DNA from: Bacteriovoracia bacterium
GTDB lineage: Bacteria > Bdellovibrionota > Bacteriovoracia > Bacteriovoracales > Bacteriovoracaceae
Assembly: GCA_030431635.1 (NCBI GenBank)
Contig: JAUIIL010000001.1
Span: forward strand, 372,001-436,000
Reading direction: 5' to 3'
DNA length: 64,000 bases
The position numbers were made by a program, and so were the translations under genes. A model generated the notes under the pieces. The model had not been told where the DNA came from, made no database searches, and saw only the letters and a list, made by a program, of their open reading frames with translations. Every line of letters begins with the position of its first letter. Position 1 is the stretch's first letter. Shown here piece after piece: positions 26,854-35,190 of the stretch.

Positions 26854-28119
26854 ATGAAACTCATAACATTTATTTTGTTATTCCTAAATGTTTGCCGCTC
26901 TCATGTTGTTGTGGAGGCCATCTGGGAGGAGATTCTCACTAGAGTCCCAGAAGAGAGGAGAGCTTTGTATCAAAACTCGCTATCAGAGGTTGCTCATAGT
27001 GAAACTAAAATTGTAGAGGAAGTTATTTACGAGAAACAAAAAACTCGTGGAGAGAAATATGTTGAGGCCAGAACAGGTGGTGGAAAGAAGAAAATAGAAG
27101 AGCTTTTGGCCAAAAATAGGCAGAAGCTTAAAAGCAAGTCTGAAGACGAACATGAGAATTTAAAGCTTGAAGATTTTGCCAAAAAAAATGAAGCTTTTTT
27201 AAAAGGAAAATCTCAAAAGGTAAAGAATCAGCTTTTGAGCTGGAGAGAAAAAAACAAGGAAACTTTGAAAGAATGGTCACGGGCCAGAGAGAAATTTATC
27301 AAGCAAATAAAAGAATATAAGAAAACAACCTTTGAAATTCCTATTGAAATAACACCTGCTTTAAAAAAGAAAGTGATTAAAAAAGAAATAACAATAACAA
27401 CTCCTAAAAATTTTCATGTTGTACAAAAAGTCCTTGAAATACCTATTAAAGATCAAAAAAGAAGGGCCACATGTTCTTCCTTTGCAGGAATAAGAGCCAT
27501 TGAGACAATTTCAAGACAGAAGGGGGAGAGTGTTGATCTTTCTGAACACTATTTTTACTGGGCCAGTAAACCCAAATGTCAAAGATCTCCCTGCTCGACT
27601 CAGGGATCATGGGTAGGATATGGTCTTGAGTATTCAAAAGAAAAAGGAATACCTCTAGAGAAGGATTGTCCTTACATCGAAAACAGAAATGGAAATAATG
27701 AGACTTTTACCCCTGTGAGCTCAAACTGTCATAGTCATGTTGTTAAAGTTGATAGCTATAAAACAGTTGAGACACTTGATGAAACAATCTCAGAGCTAGA
27801 AGAGAATAGACCAGTTATTGCAGGGTTAAAGTTAAAAGAGAATTTTTATCAAAATAAAGGGATTGTTTTTCTTACAGATAAGCTCGCTCGTAGCTCAGGA
27901 AGTGATTCCCATGCCTCAGGCCATGCTGTTTTATTTATTGGGTATATAAAGCTTCCCCCAGAGCTTCATCAAAAAGAAGGAAAGTTATGCTTCTTAACGG
28001 CCAATAGTTGGGGAATCGGCTGGGGTCTTGGAGGTCACGCTTGTCTTTCTGAAAAATGGGTTCTTCAAAACAGAGGTCGAAACCCTTTTGTTTCAGTGAC
28101 CTCTGTGAGTCAGATTTAA
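26854..28119 (+). CDS. Secreted papain-like (C1A) cysteine protease with long charged pro-region
   Basis: The 421-residue protein has an N-terminal hydrophobic signal, a highly charged helical region (about 25-165) that may be a propeptide, and a papain-type catalytic domain. Oxyanion Gln201 lies six residues before catalytic Cys207 (DQKRRATCSSFAG), with His357 (SGHAVLFIGY) and Asn384 (NSWGIGWG). The usual CGSCW is replaced by TCSSF, but the triad is intact. It may be a digestive or virulence protease. AAGGAG precedes the ATG. The end nearly touches the convergent barrel gene. Confidence 0.83.
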   Translation: MKLITFILLFLNVCRSHVVVEAIWEEILTRVPEERRALYQNSLSEVAHSETKIVEEVIYEKQKTRGEKYVEARTGGGKKKIEELLAKNRQKLKSKSEDEHENLKLEDFAKKNEAFLKGKSQKVKNQLLSWREKNKETLKEWSRAREKFIKQIKEYKKTTFEIPIEITPALKKKVIKKEITITTPKNFHVVQKVLEIPIKDQKRRATCSSFAGIRAIETISRQKGESVDLSEHYFYWASKPKCQRSPCSTQGSWVGYGLEYSKEKGIPLEKDCPYIENRNGNNETFTPVSSNCHSHVVKVDSYKTVETLDETISELEENRPVIAGLKLKENFYQNKGIVFLTDKLARSSGSDSHASGHAVLFIGYIKLPPELHQKEGKLCFLTANSWGIGWGLGGHACLSEKWVLQNRGRNPFVSVTSVSQI

Positions 28120-28120
28120 T

Positions 28121-28978
28121 TTAGAATAGATAGTAATAAGTAAAATCAATTCCCTTGGCTTCTATTGCTATCGATGTAGAGGGGAGGTATTTAGCATCAT
28201 AATCAGCTTTTAGAATTTCAATTGTTAGAAGTTGATTAGAAGCAAACTTATGTCCATATTGAAGAGAATAGGTGAAAATAGGATCATAGTCTAAAACGTC
28301 TCCATCTGATTGATTAATGTTACCTAACTTCTCCCTTGAGATTCCAGCTCCTACATAAGCTATTTCAGAAAGAGTGTATTGAAGAGTTGCCTGAAGTGTT
28401 AAATCATTGCGTGCTTTTTCTGTTAATCCTGAAGTATCTTCAGTTTTGGCATTATATTCAAAAATTGTCCCTATTGAGTAGGAGAACTCATTTCCAAAAA
28501 AGGCCAATACGGCTCCCGTTTGATAAATTTCTCCACCTGGACGGTTATTTCCCTTTGTTGTTGCAGTAGCTGAGCGAGATTTTCCAAGGGAAGGTTTTAG
28601 GCCAAATAAAAAATCAATTGCGTAAGAGTTTTTTTCATAAAAGCGATAGAGGTAGTTAAATTCAAGTCTATCAATTTGCGATTCATTTTCTCTATCTGCT
28701 AAACCATTACTATAACTAATTTCTGAACTCAGAAAGTAAGTAAATCCAACTTCAAAGGCAGAGGTGTCAGTCGTGCTATAGGAGAGTTTTTGTTCTAGAA
28801 AAAGGTTCTCTATCCTAGCTGTACTTGAACTAGTGGCTTCTAAGTTTGCCTTGTTAAGAGAGGTTGTAGAGGCAAGAGTTCCTTCATAGGGAAGAAAGAG
28901 GATATCGGTTACGTCTCGCTTTCTTTGAGCATAGGTTAAGCCTATTGAAGCCATTAAAAAAATAAGTAGAAATTTCAT
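28121..28978 (-). CDS. Outer-membrane beta-barrel protein (paralogue 1)
   Basis: The 285-residue protein has a signal peptide (MKFLLIFLMASIGLTYAQ) and repeated amphipathic strands, ending in YYYLF. The start of the mature protein (VTDILFLPYEGTLASTTSL) and the PSLG..R.ATATTKGNNRPGG region match the next gene upstream, so the two are tandem duplicates. Function is unknown. The ribosome site AGGAG overlaps the end of the preceding terminator. Confidence 0.7.
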   Translation of the reverse strand: MKFLLIFLMASIGLTYAQRKRDVTDILFLPYEGTLASTTSLNKANLEATSSSTARIENLFLEQKLSYSTTDTSAFEVGFTYFLSSEISYSNGLADRENESQIDRLEFNYLYRFYEKNSYAIDFLFGLKPSLGKSRSATATTKGNNRPGGEIYQTGAVLAFFGNEFSYSIGTIFEYNAKTEDTSGLTEKARNDLTLQATLQYTLSEIAYVGAGISREKLGNINQSDGDVLDYDPIFTYSLQYGHKFASNQLLTIEILKADYDAKYLPSTSIAIEAKGIDFTYYYLF

Positions 28979-28990
28979 TGGATTTCTCCT

Positions 28991-29017
28991 AAAAAAAAGG
29001 AGGACCTAAGTCCTCCT
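28991..29017 (-). terminator. Strong rho-independent terminator between the two barrel genes
   Basis: On the minus strand GGAGGAC-TTAG-GTCCTCC forms a 7-bp stem followed by eight Ts. The T run is directly followed by the AGGAG of the next gene, so any readthrough transcript would supply that gene's ribosome site. Confidence 0.85.
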
Positions 29018-29047
29018 CTTATTACTTTAAAGTGGGTCAAGCAATTC

Positions 29048-29962
29048 TTAGAATTGTCTTGTGTATCCAAAAGTAGCTGAATGAGCATGTGATTTATACT
29101 CATTAGCAGCTGAAGATGGAAGAAGAGCATACTCAACATTAGCATTCTCTAACTTAAGAGTAAGTAGAGAGTTGTCATTTCCAAGAGTATAACCAACAGT
29201 TAATCCCCAGTTGAAATAGTCATCAACTTCAGTAGCTGTTTGAGAGTTGCTTGAGTAAGCTGGAGTGTTAACGTTTCCAAGACTTACATAGTCTAGTTCA
29301 CCTCTAAAGAAAAGATTCTTTTTGAAGTCATACTGGATACCAAGGTTAAGAGCTACATCGTTTCTCTCATTGTTAGTTGTGTGCACTACACCGTTTGTCC
29401 CTTCTGTATCAACTTCTCCATTGTTTGTGAAAGTTAACCCAGCAGCATAAGACATTTTACCGTGAGAGCAACCATACTCAACACCAAGATCGTAGCTATC
29501 ACCACCGGCCATGTTGTTACCTTCAACAGTAGCAGAAGCAGTTTTAGCATCTCCTAAGCTTGGGCTGTAGTTAAAGAACACGTCTAAGTTAGAGTGTTTC
29601 TTAACATTGAAACGGTGACGATAACCAAGAGTTAGAGTTTGAACTCCTGACTCGTAGTTATCAATAGCTGCAGTTGAAGATCCTACAGTCGAATCTTCAC
29701 GATCGATGTAGTAATCAAAATCAACAGTTACTCTTGAATTATCTTTTAAAGAGTAACCAACTTCTTGATTAATAAAGTTTGACTCAGTCTCAGTTACAGT
29801 TGCACTTGCAGCTGCACCAGTTTTTGTCGTTGACATTGTAAGCTCTGTAGTTGAGTTCCAAGTTCCGGCACCAGGGAAGTACATAAGGTCAGTGATACTT
29901 CTGTGGTGATCGGCCATTGCAACACTACTAACAACAGCAAGACCTAATAACATTTTCTTCAT
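29048..29962 (-). CDS. Outer-membrane beta-barrel protein (paralogue 2)
   Basis: The 304-residue protein has a signal peptide (MKKMLLGLAVVSSVAMA), regular alternating strands and a terminal aromatic (FGYTRQF). It shares ITDLMYFPGAGTWNSTTEL and NYSPSLGDAKTASATVEGNN with the downstream paralogue. A good promoter, an AAGGAG ribosome site and a strong terminator suggest an abundant porin-like or structural outer-membrane protein. The gene is richer in preferred-looking codons (CTT/ACT/GTT) than its neighbours. Confidence 0.72.
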   Translation of the reverse strand: MKKMLLGLAVVSSVAMADHHRSITDLMYFPGAGTWNSTTELTMSTTKTGAAASATVTETESNFINQEVGYSLKDNSRVTVDFDYYIDREDSTVGSSTAAIDNYESGVQTLTLGYRHRFNVKKHSNLDVFFNYSPSLGDAKTASATVEGNNMAGGDSYDLGVEYGCSHGKMSYAAGLTFTNNGEVDTEGTNGVVHTTNNERNDVALNLGIQYDFKKNLFFRGELDYVSLGNVNTPAYSSNSQTATEVDDYFNWGLTVGYTLGNDNSLLTLKLENANVEYALLPSSAANEYKSHAHSATFGYTRQF

Positions 29963-30041
29963 AACGGTTCTCCTTGTTAGATGAAGAGTTTTTTAATTTT
30001 AAATGTGCGTTAAGTTAATGGTAATGTTGATATTTATCGTC

Positions 30042-30070
30042 TGTATAGACTCAGTGCGCATTGGTGTTAA
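30042..30070 (-). promoter_or_regulatory. Sigma70-type promoter of the barrel gene
   Basis: TTAACA and TATACA are spaced by exactly 17 bases on the minus strand, giving a leader of about 70 bases to the ATG at 29962. The remaining 29963-30248 region holds nothing else I can support. Confidence 0.6.
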
Positions 30071-30248
30071 TTTTTTGACGCCTGGCCATAGCCGCTCTGG
30101 GACGCAGTTTTCTTCAACTTTAAGGCCTAAAGTGTTATTGAGACAAGAATTTTTACAAAATTTTTTTTCTTTTTTTCTCTTTTTTGCTCAATAAGTTTTT
30201 GAATTCTACTCATTTTAAAGAAGAAGCTCTAGTGTTTATTTCACAAAT

Positions 30249-32597
30249 TTATTCGCAAGCCTTTTCTTTTTCATAAAGAGTTGGGATGATAGGTTTCTTC
30301 TTTTGAAAATCGAGACGGGTTTTATAAAACCCATTACTAGCTCCGTAGAAAATGGTGTCTTCTTTAAAAGCATTAATAGCACTAGAGGTATTTACGCTTT
30401 TAGGTGTATCATGATGAAAAATAAGTTCTGCGTTCTGCCTTCTTAGTTGATAACCACCGCCATAAGAAATCCAGATGAGCTTCTCTGAGTTGAGTTCAAT
30501 GAAGTGCGCAGGAGAATACACTCTTTCAAAGCCCCCGATAAAATATTCTTCTTGCTCATCACCTTCAACTAAGGATGAATGGGTTAATTTAAAGCGTTTT
30601 TCTATGACTCCTTTTGGATTAAGGATAAAGCCAGTTAGTCCAGCTGTTAGAAAAATATTTCCAGAATCCAGTACTAGCGGAGGATAATAAATGGCCCTTT
30701 CTGAACTTTGTAGGGTTCGTGGAACTTGGAATAAAAATTCATCTTTTAAGGTATCAAGGGAGAGCTTTCTTAATTCTCCAAACTTTGTTCCATAAATCAG
30801 AGCATTCTCTTCAGAATGATAGGTCAATGAAAGAACGTTATTACTTTCTTGAATTCTATATCTATCATACTCAACTTTAGGATGTTTTGAGTTTTCCATA
30901 AAAGAGCCCTTATGGAATAGCTCAAATTCTTTATTAAGTTGGTACATATCTCCATGAGATGTGAAGAAATAGAGATTATTATCAACTTCGACTGTATTTG
31001 TCATGTCATTTCCCTGAAAGCTTGCTTCTTTGATGAGATTCAGATCCTTATCATAGACAGATACAGTATTGAACGCGATATTTGGGTAATCGGTTTTTCT
31101 TCCAAAAAGAATGAGATGCTCATTAAAAATATGGGGATGAGAGATTCTCGCACCATCCTTATTTAAACTGGGAAGAAACTCTTCTTCACTGGTTGAGTAG
31201 ACCCTTATTCTTGACTTTGAATCTCTAAAGAGAATTTTATCTTGGAAATGAATAAGACGAGTATCAGAAGGCTCAAGGTAAGAAGTGGACTTTTTAATTA
31301 GTTTTTCGTTACCATCAACAAAAACAAGCTCTCCTTCGATACTGTTGCTGCAAACAAAAGCGTATTGTTTATCATTTAAAAGTATTGCAGCGCTACAGTA
31401 TTCACTGATTTTATTTTTAATAACATACTGCTCTTTAAAGTCATAAAGTTGGCTTGGAATAATATCAAAGCAAAGGTTTTGTGGGCGATCCCAAGCATGG
31501 TAAGTATTTATCTCTTTGAGTTGAGAAATGATTTTTTCCATTCTTTCTCGCTCTTCATTAAATCTGATATCTATCGCGTCTTGTTTCTCTTTTTCAAGAG
31601 ATTTGACGAGATTTTTTGTTTCTTGAATTTTCTTTTCAACTCTCTCTTTAAGGGCTTCTATATTAAGAATTGAAATTTTTATATCAAAAAAACCAACCGC
31701 TCCAGATAGGTTTTGTTTACGAGGTTGATTAATTCGACAACCAAGCTCAATAGAGTTTTTCTTATCTTGAAGATAAGACTTTTCAATACCATCTTTGTCT
31801 CCACTATAAATAAGATTATAGTAGGTATCTTCTTGCTCTGATGCTTCTTCTCCACAGACAAGACTCCATTTATTACTTAATTCGAGATTCTTATATGATC
31901 CAGCTGAGTTACGTTCTCCAGCGTAATTAAATTTTGCTCCTCCAGCTAATTTATCAACGAGCAAGAAGTTGTCGCTATAGGCCTGGAAAAGAATTAGCTC
32001 TCCTTTATTGATTTTAGAAATAGAAGTATTTTTATCATTAACAGGGATAGAGAATTTTTGGTTTAATCGAATAAAATCTTTAGCATCTTTCATTTTAAGA
32101 ATATCGGAGTATTTTCTATTCCGAATAAGTGATTGGGTTTGCTCTAGTTGCTCTAATTCTTCTTTTGAATTTGAAAGCTCAAATTCATTAAATTGGATGT
32201 AGTAGTAATTTTTTCTTTTGATACTATACTTAACATCAAGAGTACTCTCTTCTAATTGAAAAATTGTTGGGATAAAGCAATTAAGTTCAATTTCTCCTTT
32301 ACCCTCAAGTTGATATTTTTGCTCACGGGAGCTTTTTTGCTGCTCTTCCTCTTTAACCAAATATTGACTGCCTTGACGTATTCCAAGTTCACAAGAGAAC
32401 TCATCATGAGAGGTTATCTCAATATTTCCATCGAAACGACCTTTGAAAAGTGCTGTTTTCTCTGGTGAGAATTTGTTTTTAAGAAGAGTAAATTCTTGAT
32501 GAATAACAACAAATTCATCTTCCCTAGTGTAACCACTACTCTGAAAGAGCATCAAAAAGATAGCTAAAGAGAAAGACAATTTTACAGCACTCATCAT
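30249..32597 (-). CDS. Large secreted protein with coiled coil and propeller-like repeats
   Basis: About 782 residues from ATG 32597 (ATG 32594 is equally possible; neither has a clear ribosome site). The N-terminus is a signal peptide (VKLSFSLAIFLMLFQSSG). The first ~300 residues are strand-rich and unlike any family I know. A strongly charged coiled coil follows (about 320-370: KKIQETKNLVKSLEKEKQD). The C-terminal ~400 residues show repeated four-strand blades (for example NNLYFFTSHGDMYQLNKE, ENALIYGTKFGELRKLS), as in a PQQ/WD-like propeller. Only two GGCC tetramers occur in 2.3 kb, unlike core genes here. Function unknown. Confidence 0.65.
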   Translation of the reverse strand: MMSAVKLSFSLAIFLMLFQSSGYTREDEFVVIHQEFTLLKNKFSPEKTALFKGRFDGNIEITSHDEFSCELGIRQGSQYLVKEEEQQKSSREQKYQLEGKGEIELNCFIPTIFQLEESTLDVKYSIKRKNYYYIQFNEFELSNSKEELEQLEQTQSLIRNRKYSDILKMKDAKDFIRLNQKFSIPVNDKNTSISKINKGELILFQAYSDNFLLVDKLAGGAKFNYAGERNSAGSYKNLELSNKWSLVCGEEASEQEDTYYNLIYSGDKDGIEKSYLQDKKNSIELGCRINQPRKQNLSGAVGFFDIKISILNIEALKERVEKKIQETKNLVKSLEKEKQDAIDIRFNEERERMEKIISQLKEINTYHAWDRPQNLCFDIIPSQLYDFKEQYVIKNKISEYCSAAILLNDKQYAFVCSNSIEGELVFVDGNEKLIKKSTSYLEPSDTRLIHFQDKILFRDSKSRIRVYSTSEEEFLPSLNKDGARISHPHIFNEHLILFGRKTDYPNIAFNTVSVYDKDLNLIKEASFQGNDMTNTVEVDNNLYFFTSHGDMYQLNKEFELFHKGSFMENSKHPKVEYDRYRIQESNNVLSLTYHSEENALIYGTKFGELRKLSLDTLKDEFLFQVPRTLQSSERAIYYPPLVLDSGNIFLTAGLTGFILNPKGVIEKRFKLTHSSLVEGDEQEEYFIGGFERVYSPAHFIELNSEKLIWISYGGGYQLRRQNAELIFHHDTPKSVNTSSAINAFKEDTIFYGASNGFYKTRLDFQKKKPIIPTLYEKEKACE

Positions 32598-32690
32598 AGA
32601 GAAATAATGCTGCAAATAGAAAGCCAAAAAACAGCTGATAACCGCATGATATTATAGAAATAATGAGACTTTGATGAAGGGAGATTGGCC

Positions 32691-32713
32691 GATCGTCTAA
32701 AGTTTAGACGATC
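32691..32713. repeat. 23-bp palindrome with terminal GATC sites
   Basis: GATCGTCTAAA and TTTAGACGATC are perfect 11-bp arms around a single G. There is no T run, so it is not a simple terminator. It lies between the four-helix-bundle gene and the propeller gene; both ends are Dam (GATC) sites. Confidence 0.8.
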
Positions 32714-32752
32714 CTGGCACCCTTTAACAAAAAAGGTTAAGCTCTTGATTTT

Positions 32753-32776
32753 CAGAACCAGAACCAGGATCAGAAT
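32753..32776. repeat. Degenerate hexamer tandem repeat
   Basis: Four units read CAGAAC, CAGAAC, CAGGAT, CAGAAT on the plus strand. On the minus strand they continue the four-helix-bundle reading frame past its TGA as DSDPGSGSE, suggesting a former C-terminal tail. Confidence 0.65.
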
Positions 32777-32780
32777 CAAG

Positions 32781-33083
32781 TCACAGTGGACAGTTTTGGT
32801 GAAGCAGATACAGTTGAGCTCCGATGATATCTGCTAACTTTGTTAGTTCCATAAGCTCCTCCATCTCAATTAAAGCTTGAACTTCTCTATGAGAGGTAAG
32901 CGCAATATTAAAAAACTTCTTTCTATCTTTGAGTCCATTTCTATTATTTCCTTCCGCTAGATTTAAACACACACTCATAGAAGCTCTTATTATCTGATCT
33001 CTCACTGCTCCTTTGAGTTTTAACGCCTTCACTTGTTGATAGAGTTTGACTGCTTTTTGATAGACTTCAAGATTTGTCCCCAT
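32781..33083 (-). CDS. Four-helix-bundle (23S rRNA IVP/S23-type) protein
   Basis: The 100-residue protein matches the four-helix-bundle family found in 23S rRNA intervening sequences and elsewhere: YQKAVKLYQQVKALKLKGAV, RASMSVCLNLAEGNNR, KKFFNIALTSHREVQALI. It is related to Avd accessory proteins of diversity-generating retroelements, but no reverse transcriptase is present. It lies head to head with a paralogue at 33141. The frame continues after TGA as a low-complexity D/S/G/P tail, so the stop may be a recent truncation. Role unknown. Confidence 0.82.
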   Translation of the reverse strand: MGTNLEVYQKAVKLYQQVKALKLKGAVRDQIIRASMSVCLNLAEGNNRNGLKDRKKFFNIALTSHREVQALIEMEELMELTKLADIIGAQLYLLHQNCPL

Positions 33084-33084
33084 T

Positions 33085-33139
33085 CTCTTCTCCTTTTTTA
33101 GGGTTGCACTATGGGCAGAACCCTAAAAAAGGAGAAGAG
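33085..33139. repeat. 21-bp perfect inverted repeat joining two divergent paralogous genes
   Basis: The arms lie at 33085-33105 and 33119-33139, separated by 13 bases. Each arm reads AACCCTAAAAAAGGAGAAG plus AG toward its gene and ends one base before the ATG, so both genes share an identical ribosome-site leader. The duplication includes the promoter-proximal leader, not just the coding sequence. Confidence 0.9.
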
Positions 33140-33140
33140 G

Positions 33141-33452
33141 ATGTTAAACAATTTTATAACTTATCAAAAAGCAAAAGAGCTCTATTACAACTGCAGAGAA
33201 CTTAAACTCAAAGGAGCGATGAGAGATCAACTTGAGAGAGCGAGCCTTAGTATTTGTCTTAATCTCGCAGAAGGATGTGGAAAAGCGACTGTCAAAGATA
33301 GAAGACGCTTTTATTCAATTGCTTTGGGAAGCTTAAGAGAAGTTCAAGCTGTTTTAGATATTTTGAATCAAACTGAACTCATTAAACAAGCAGATGAAGT
33401 AGGAGCTCTTATCTACCGGTTAAACCAGAATCCTGGATCCTTAGGCCCCTGA
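33141..33452 (+). CDS. Four-helix-bundle (23S rRNA IVP/S23-type) protein, divergent paralogue
   Basis: This 103-residue protein starts at ATG 33141 with GGAGAAG upstream; the ATG at 33111 falls in the loop of the inverted repeat and is unlikely. It shows the same blocks as its neighbour: YQKAKELYYNCRELKLKGAM, RASLSICLNLAEGCGK, RRFYSIALGSLREVQAVL. The C-terminus (NQNPGSLGP) carries a short low-complexity tail like the one lost from the other copy. Function is unknown. The pair looks like a small mobile or recently duplicated unit. Confidence 0.82.
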   Translation: MLNNFITYQKAKELYYNCRELKLKGAMRDQLERASLSICLNLAEGCGKATVKDRRRFYSIALGSLREVQAVLDILNQTELIKQADEVGALIYRLNQNPGSLGP

Positions 33453-33471
33453 TGACCTGAGTTTTAAATAA

Positions 33472-34026
33472 CTACTCGGGTTTTTGTTCGAAATTCTCTT
33501 TTCCTGGAGTGGCCGATTTCACTCGAGCATATCCTTGCTCAACATCAAGAGTGACATTTGTCTTATCAGCTTCTTTGGTAAGACCAAACTTTTCGATGAA
33601 AGGGTCTTGAAAATAGAACTTAGTTTCTTTTTTGGTGGGAAAGAAGTAGCGCATTTTATCTGTTAAATCATCTTCAAATACATTCAGATCTACTGTATTT
33701 CCTTTGACATAAACATTTCCATCAATATCATCCATGGTAATAAGACCATTACTCATCATAACTGAAATATTCACTCCATTGACTCTTAAAACACAGTTAA
33801 CTTTCGCATCACTCGTTTTAAGAATATTGCTCTCTTTCTTAAGTGTAAAAGCTCCTTCTTTGCATTCAAATTCTGTCTTATCAAGAGACTTTGTTATCGC
33901 AATATGGCCATCTTTCATCTCGATATTAACTTTCTTTAAATCTGAAATATCAAGTTGAAGCTTCTTTTTAGGGCTTTCAAAGCATGAGCTAAGGGTAAAA
34001 AGAATCAATAAAAGTCCATATTTCAT
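33472..34026 (-). CDS. Lipoprotein with DUF4097-like beta-strand repeats
   Basis: The 184-residue product starts at ATG 34026 with GAAGGAA upstream and has a lipoprotein signal (lipobox LSSC). The mature part repeats short strand units with D-G turns (VNIEMKDGHIAI, VSVMMSNGLITMDDIDGNVY in part as SNGLITMDDIDGNVYVKGN), similar to DUF4097-type beta-helix proteins. The family call is tentative. A weak bidirectional hairpin (about 33456-33482) lies at its 3' end. Confidence 0.6.
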   Translation of the reverse strand: MKYGLLLILFTLSSCFESPKKKLQLDISDLKKVNIEMKDGHIAITKSLDKTEFECKEGAFTLKKESNILKTSDAKVNCVLRVNGVNISVMMSNGLITMDDIDGNVYVKGNTVDLNVFEDDLTDKMRYFFPTKKETKFYFQDPFIEKFGLTKEADKTNVTLDVEQGYARVKSATPGKENFEQKPE

Positions 34027-34084
34027 AGTGAGTTCCTTCTGTTTTTTGATACAAAAATCATACATATTTTTTATCTAATATGCT

Positions 34085-34951
34085 ATGAAAAAGTCTATGA
34101 AACGTTTAAAAGGCGAAGACGCGTTCGATCAGTTCTACTCTAAACTCTATCCTGGCAGGTGGGATGAGTTAAAGCGAGCTCTTTTGTCAGAAAAAAACTA
34201 TGTTGCCTATTATAATCCCTACCTTGTTCAAGACTACGAAGGGGAGAAAAAATCGTCTCATCTTTATGAAAAAAAAGAGTGGGACGCTCCGAGTTTTATT
34301 GGCGAACTTAAGAACTACTATCTGCTTGATTATGCTTCAACTCTACCTGTTAAGGCCTTAGAGGTTAACTCTCATGATACTGTCATTGATTTATGTGCTG
34401 CCCCAGGGGGGAAAAGTCTTATGATAATGGGGCATAATCCTCTTTCTCTCGTTTGTAATGATCTCTCCCATCAAAGGCTTCAAAGACTCAAGAAAACAAT
34501 GCAAGACTACCTTCCAACTGAGCAAAGAGAAAAAATCACCTACACCAAGAGAGACGCGAGTAAATGGGGGCTTTTTGAAAAAAATGTTTATTCAAAAACT
34601 CTTTTGGATGCTCCTTGCTCATCAGAGCGGCACTTTTTAGAAAAAAAAGAACTGATGCAAGATTGGAGCGAGGGGCGCAGCCGCCGCTTGGCCATGTTAC
34701 AGTTCTCCCTGTTGGCCGCGGCCATTGATATTACTCAATCAGGGGGAAGTGTCGTTTATTCCACTTGTTCTATAAGTCATTGGGAAAATGATGAAGTGAT
34801 CCGTAAGGCCTTGAAAAAAAGAGAAGGAAAGTTTGAAGTTCTTCCTCTTTCATTAGAAGATGAATCGGAGAGAACTGAGTTTGGAATTCAATTTCTTCCT
34901 GATAAGTCAAAGTTTGGCCCTTTTTATTTATGTAAATTACGTATTTGTTAA
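34085..34951 (+). CDS. NSUN4/RsmB-like rRNA cytosine-5 methyltransferase
   Basis: The 288-residue Nol1/Nop2/Sun-family enzyme has the SAM-binding motif IDLCAAPGGKS and both family cysteines: Cys178 in LLDAPCSS (motif IV) and Cys228 in YSTCSIS (motif VI, the catalytic one). It lacks the NusB and PUA domains of RsmB and RsmF. The start (DAFDQFYSKLYPGRW) resembles NSUN4, the small mitochondrial-type 12S rRNA methylase. The most likely substrate is 16S rRNA cytosine; the exact base is not known. Confidence 0.85.
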   Translation: MKKSMKRLKGEDAFDQFYSKLYPGRWDELKRALLSEKNYVAYYNPYLVQDYEGEKKSSHLYEKKEWDAPSFIGELKNYYLLDYASTLPVKALEVNSHDTVIDLCAAPGGKSLMIMGHNPLSLVCNDLSHQRLQRLKKTMQDYLPTEQREKITYTKRDASKWGLFEKNVYSKTLLDAPCSSERHFLEKKELMQDWSEGRSRRLAMLQFSLLAAAIDITQSGGSVVYSTCSISHWENDEVIRKALKKREGKFEVLPLSLEDESERTEFGIQFLPDKSKFGPFYLCKLRIC

Positions 34952-35190
34952 ATCTTTTGAGACCTCAAATGTATTCTTATTGTTTTTTGCTCCGGTTTAA
35001 AGGTTCAGAGCATCGTAATATTAATGCGTTAAGTAGGACATTTTGGCTGAAAAACAACAATAGAACAGAATTGTCGAAAAGTTACACACCACTATGTAAA
35101 TGTGAGCCATAGAATGGCGTCAAATTAAAAAAGCAGAGATAATGCGTGCATTAGATTTATAAAAATCATTACTATATTGAGGAGTAATTT

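Noticed and set aside
32781-33452. Diversity-generating retroelement (Avd-like proteins)
   Set aside because: No reverse transcriptase or template/variable repeat pair was found nearby.
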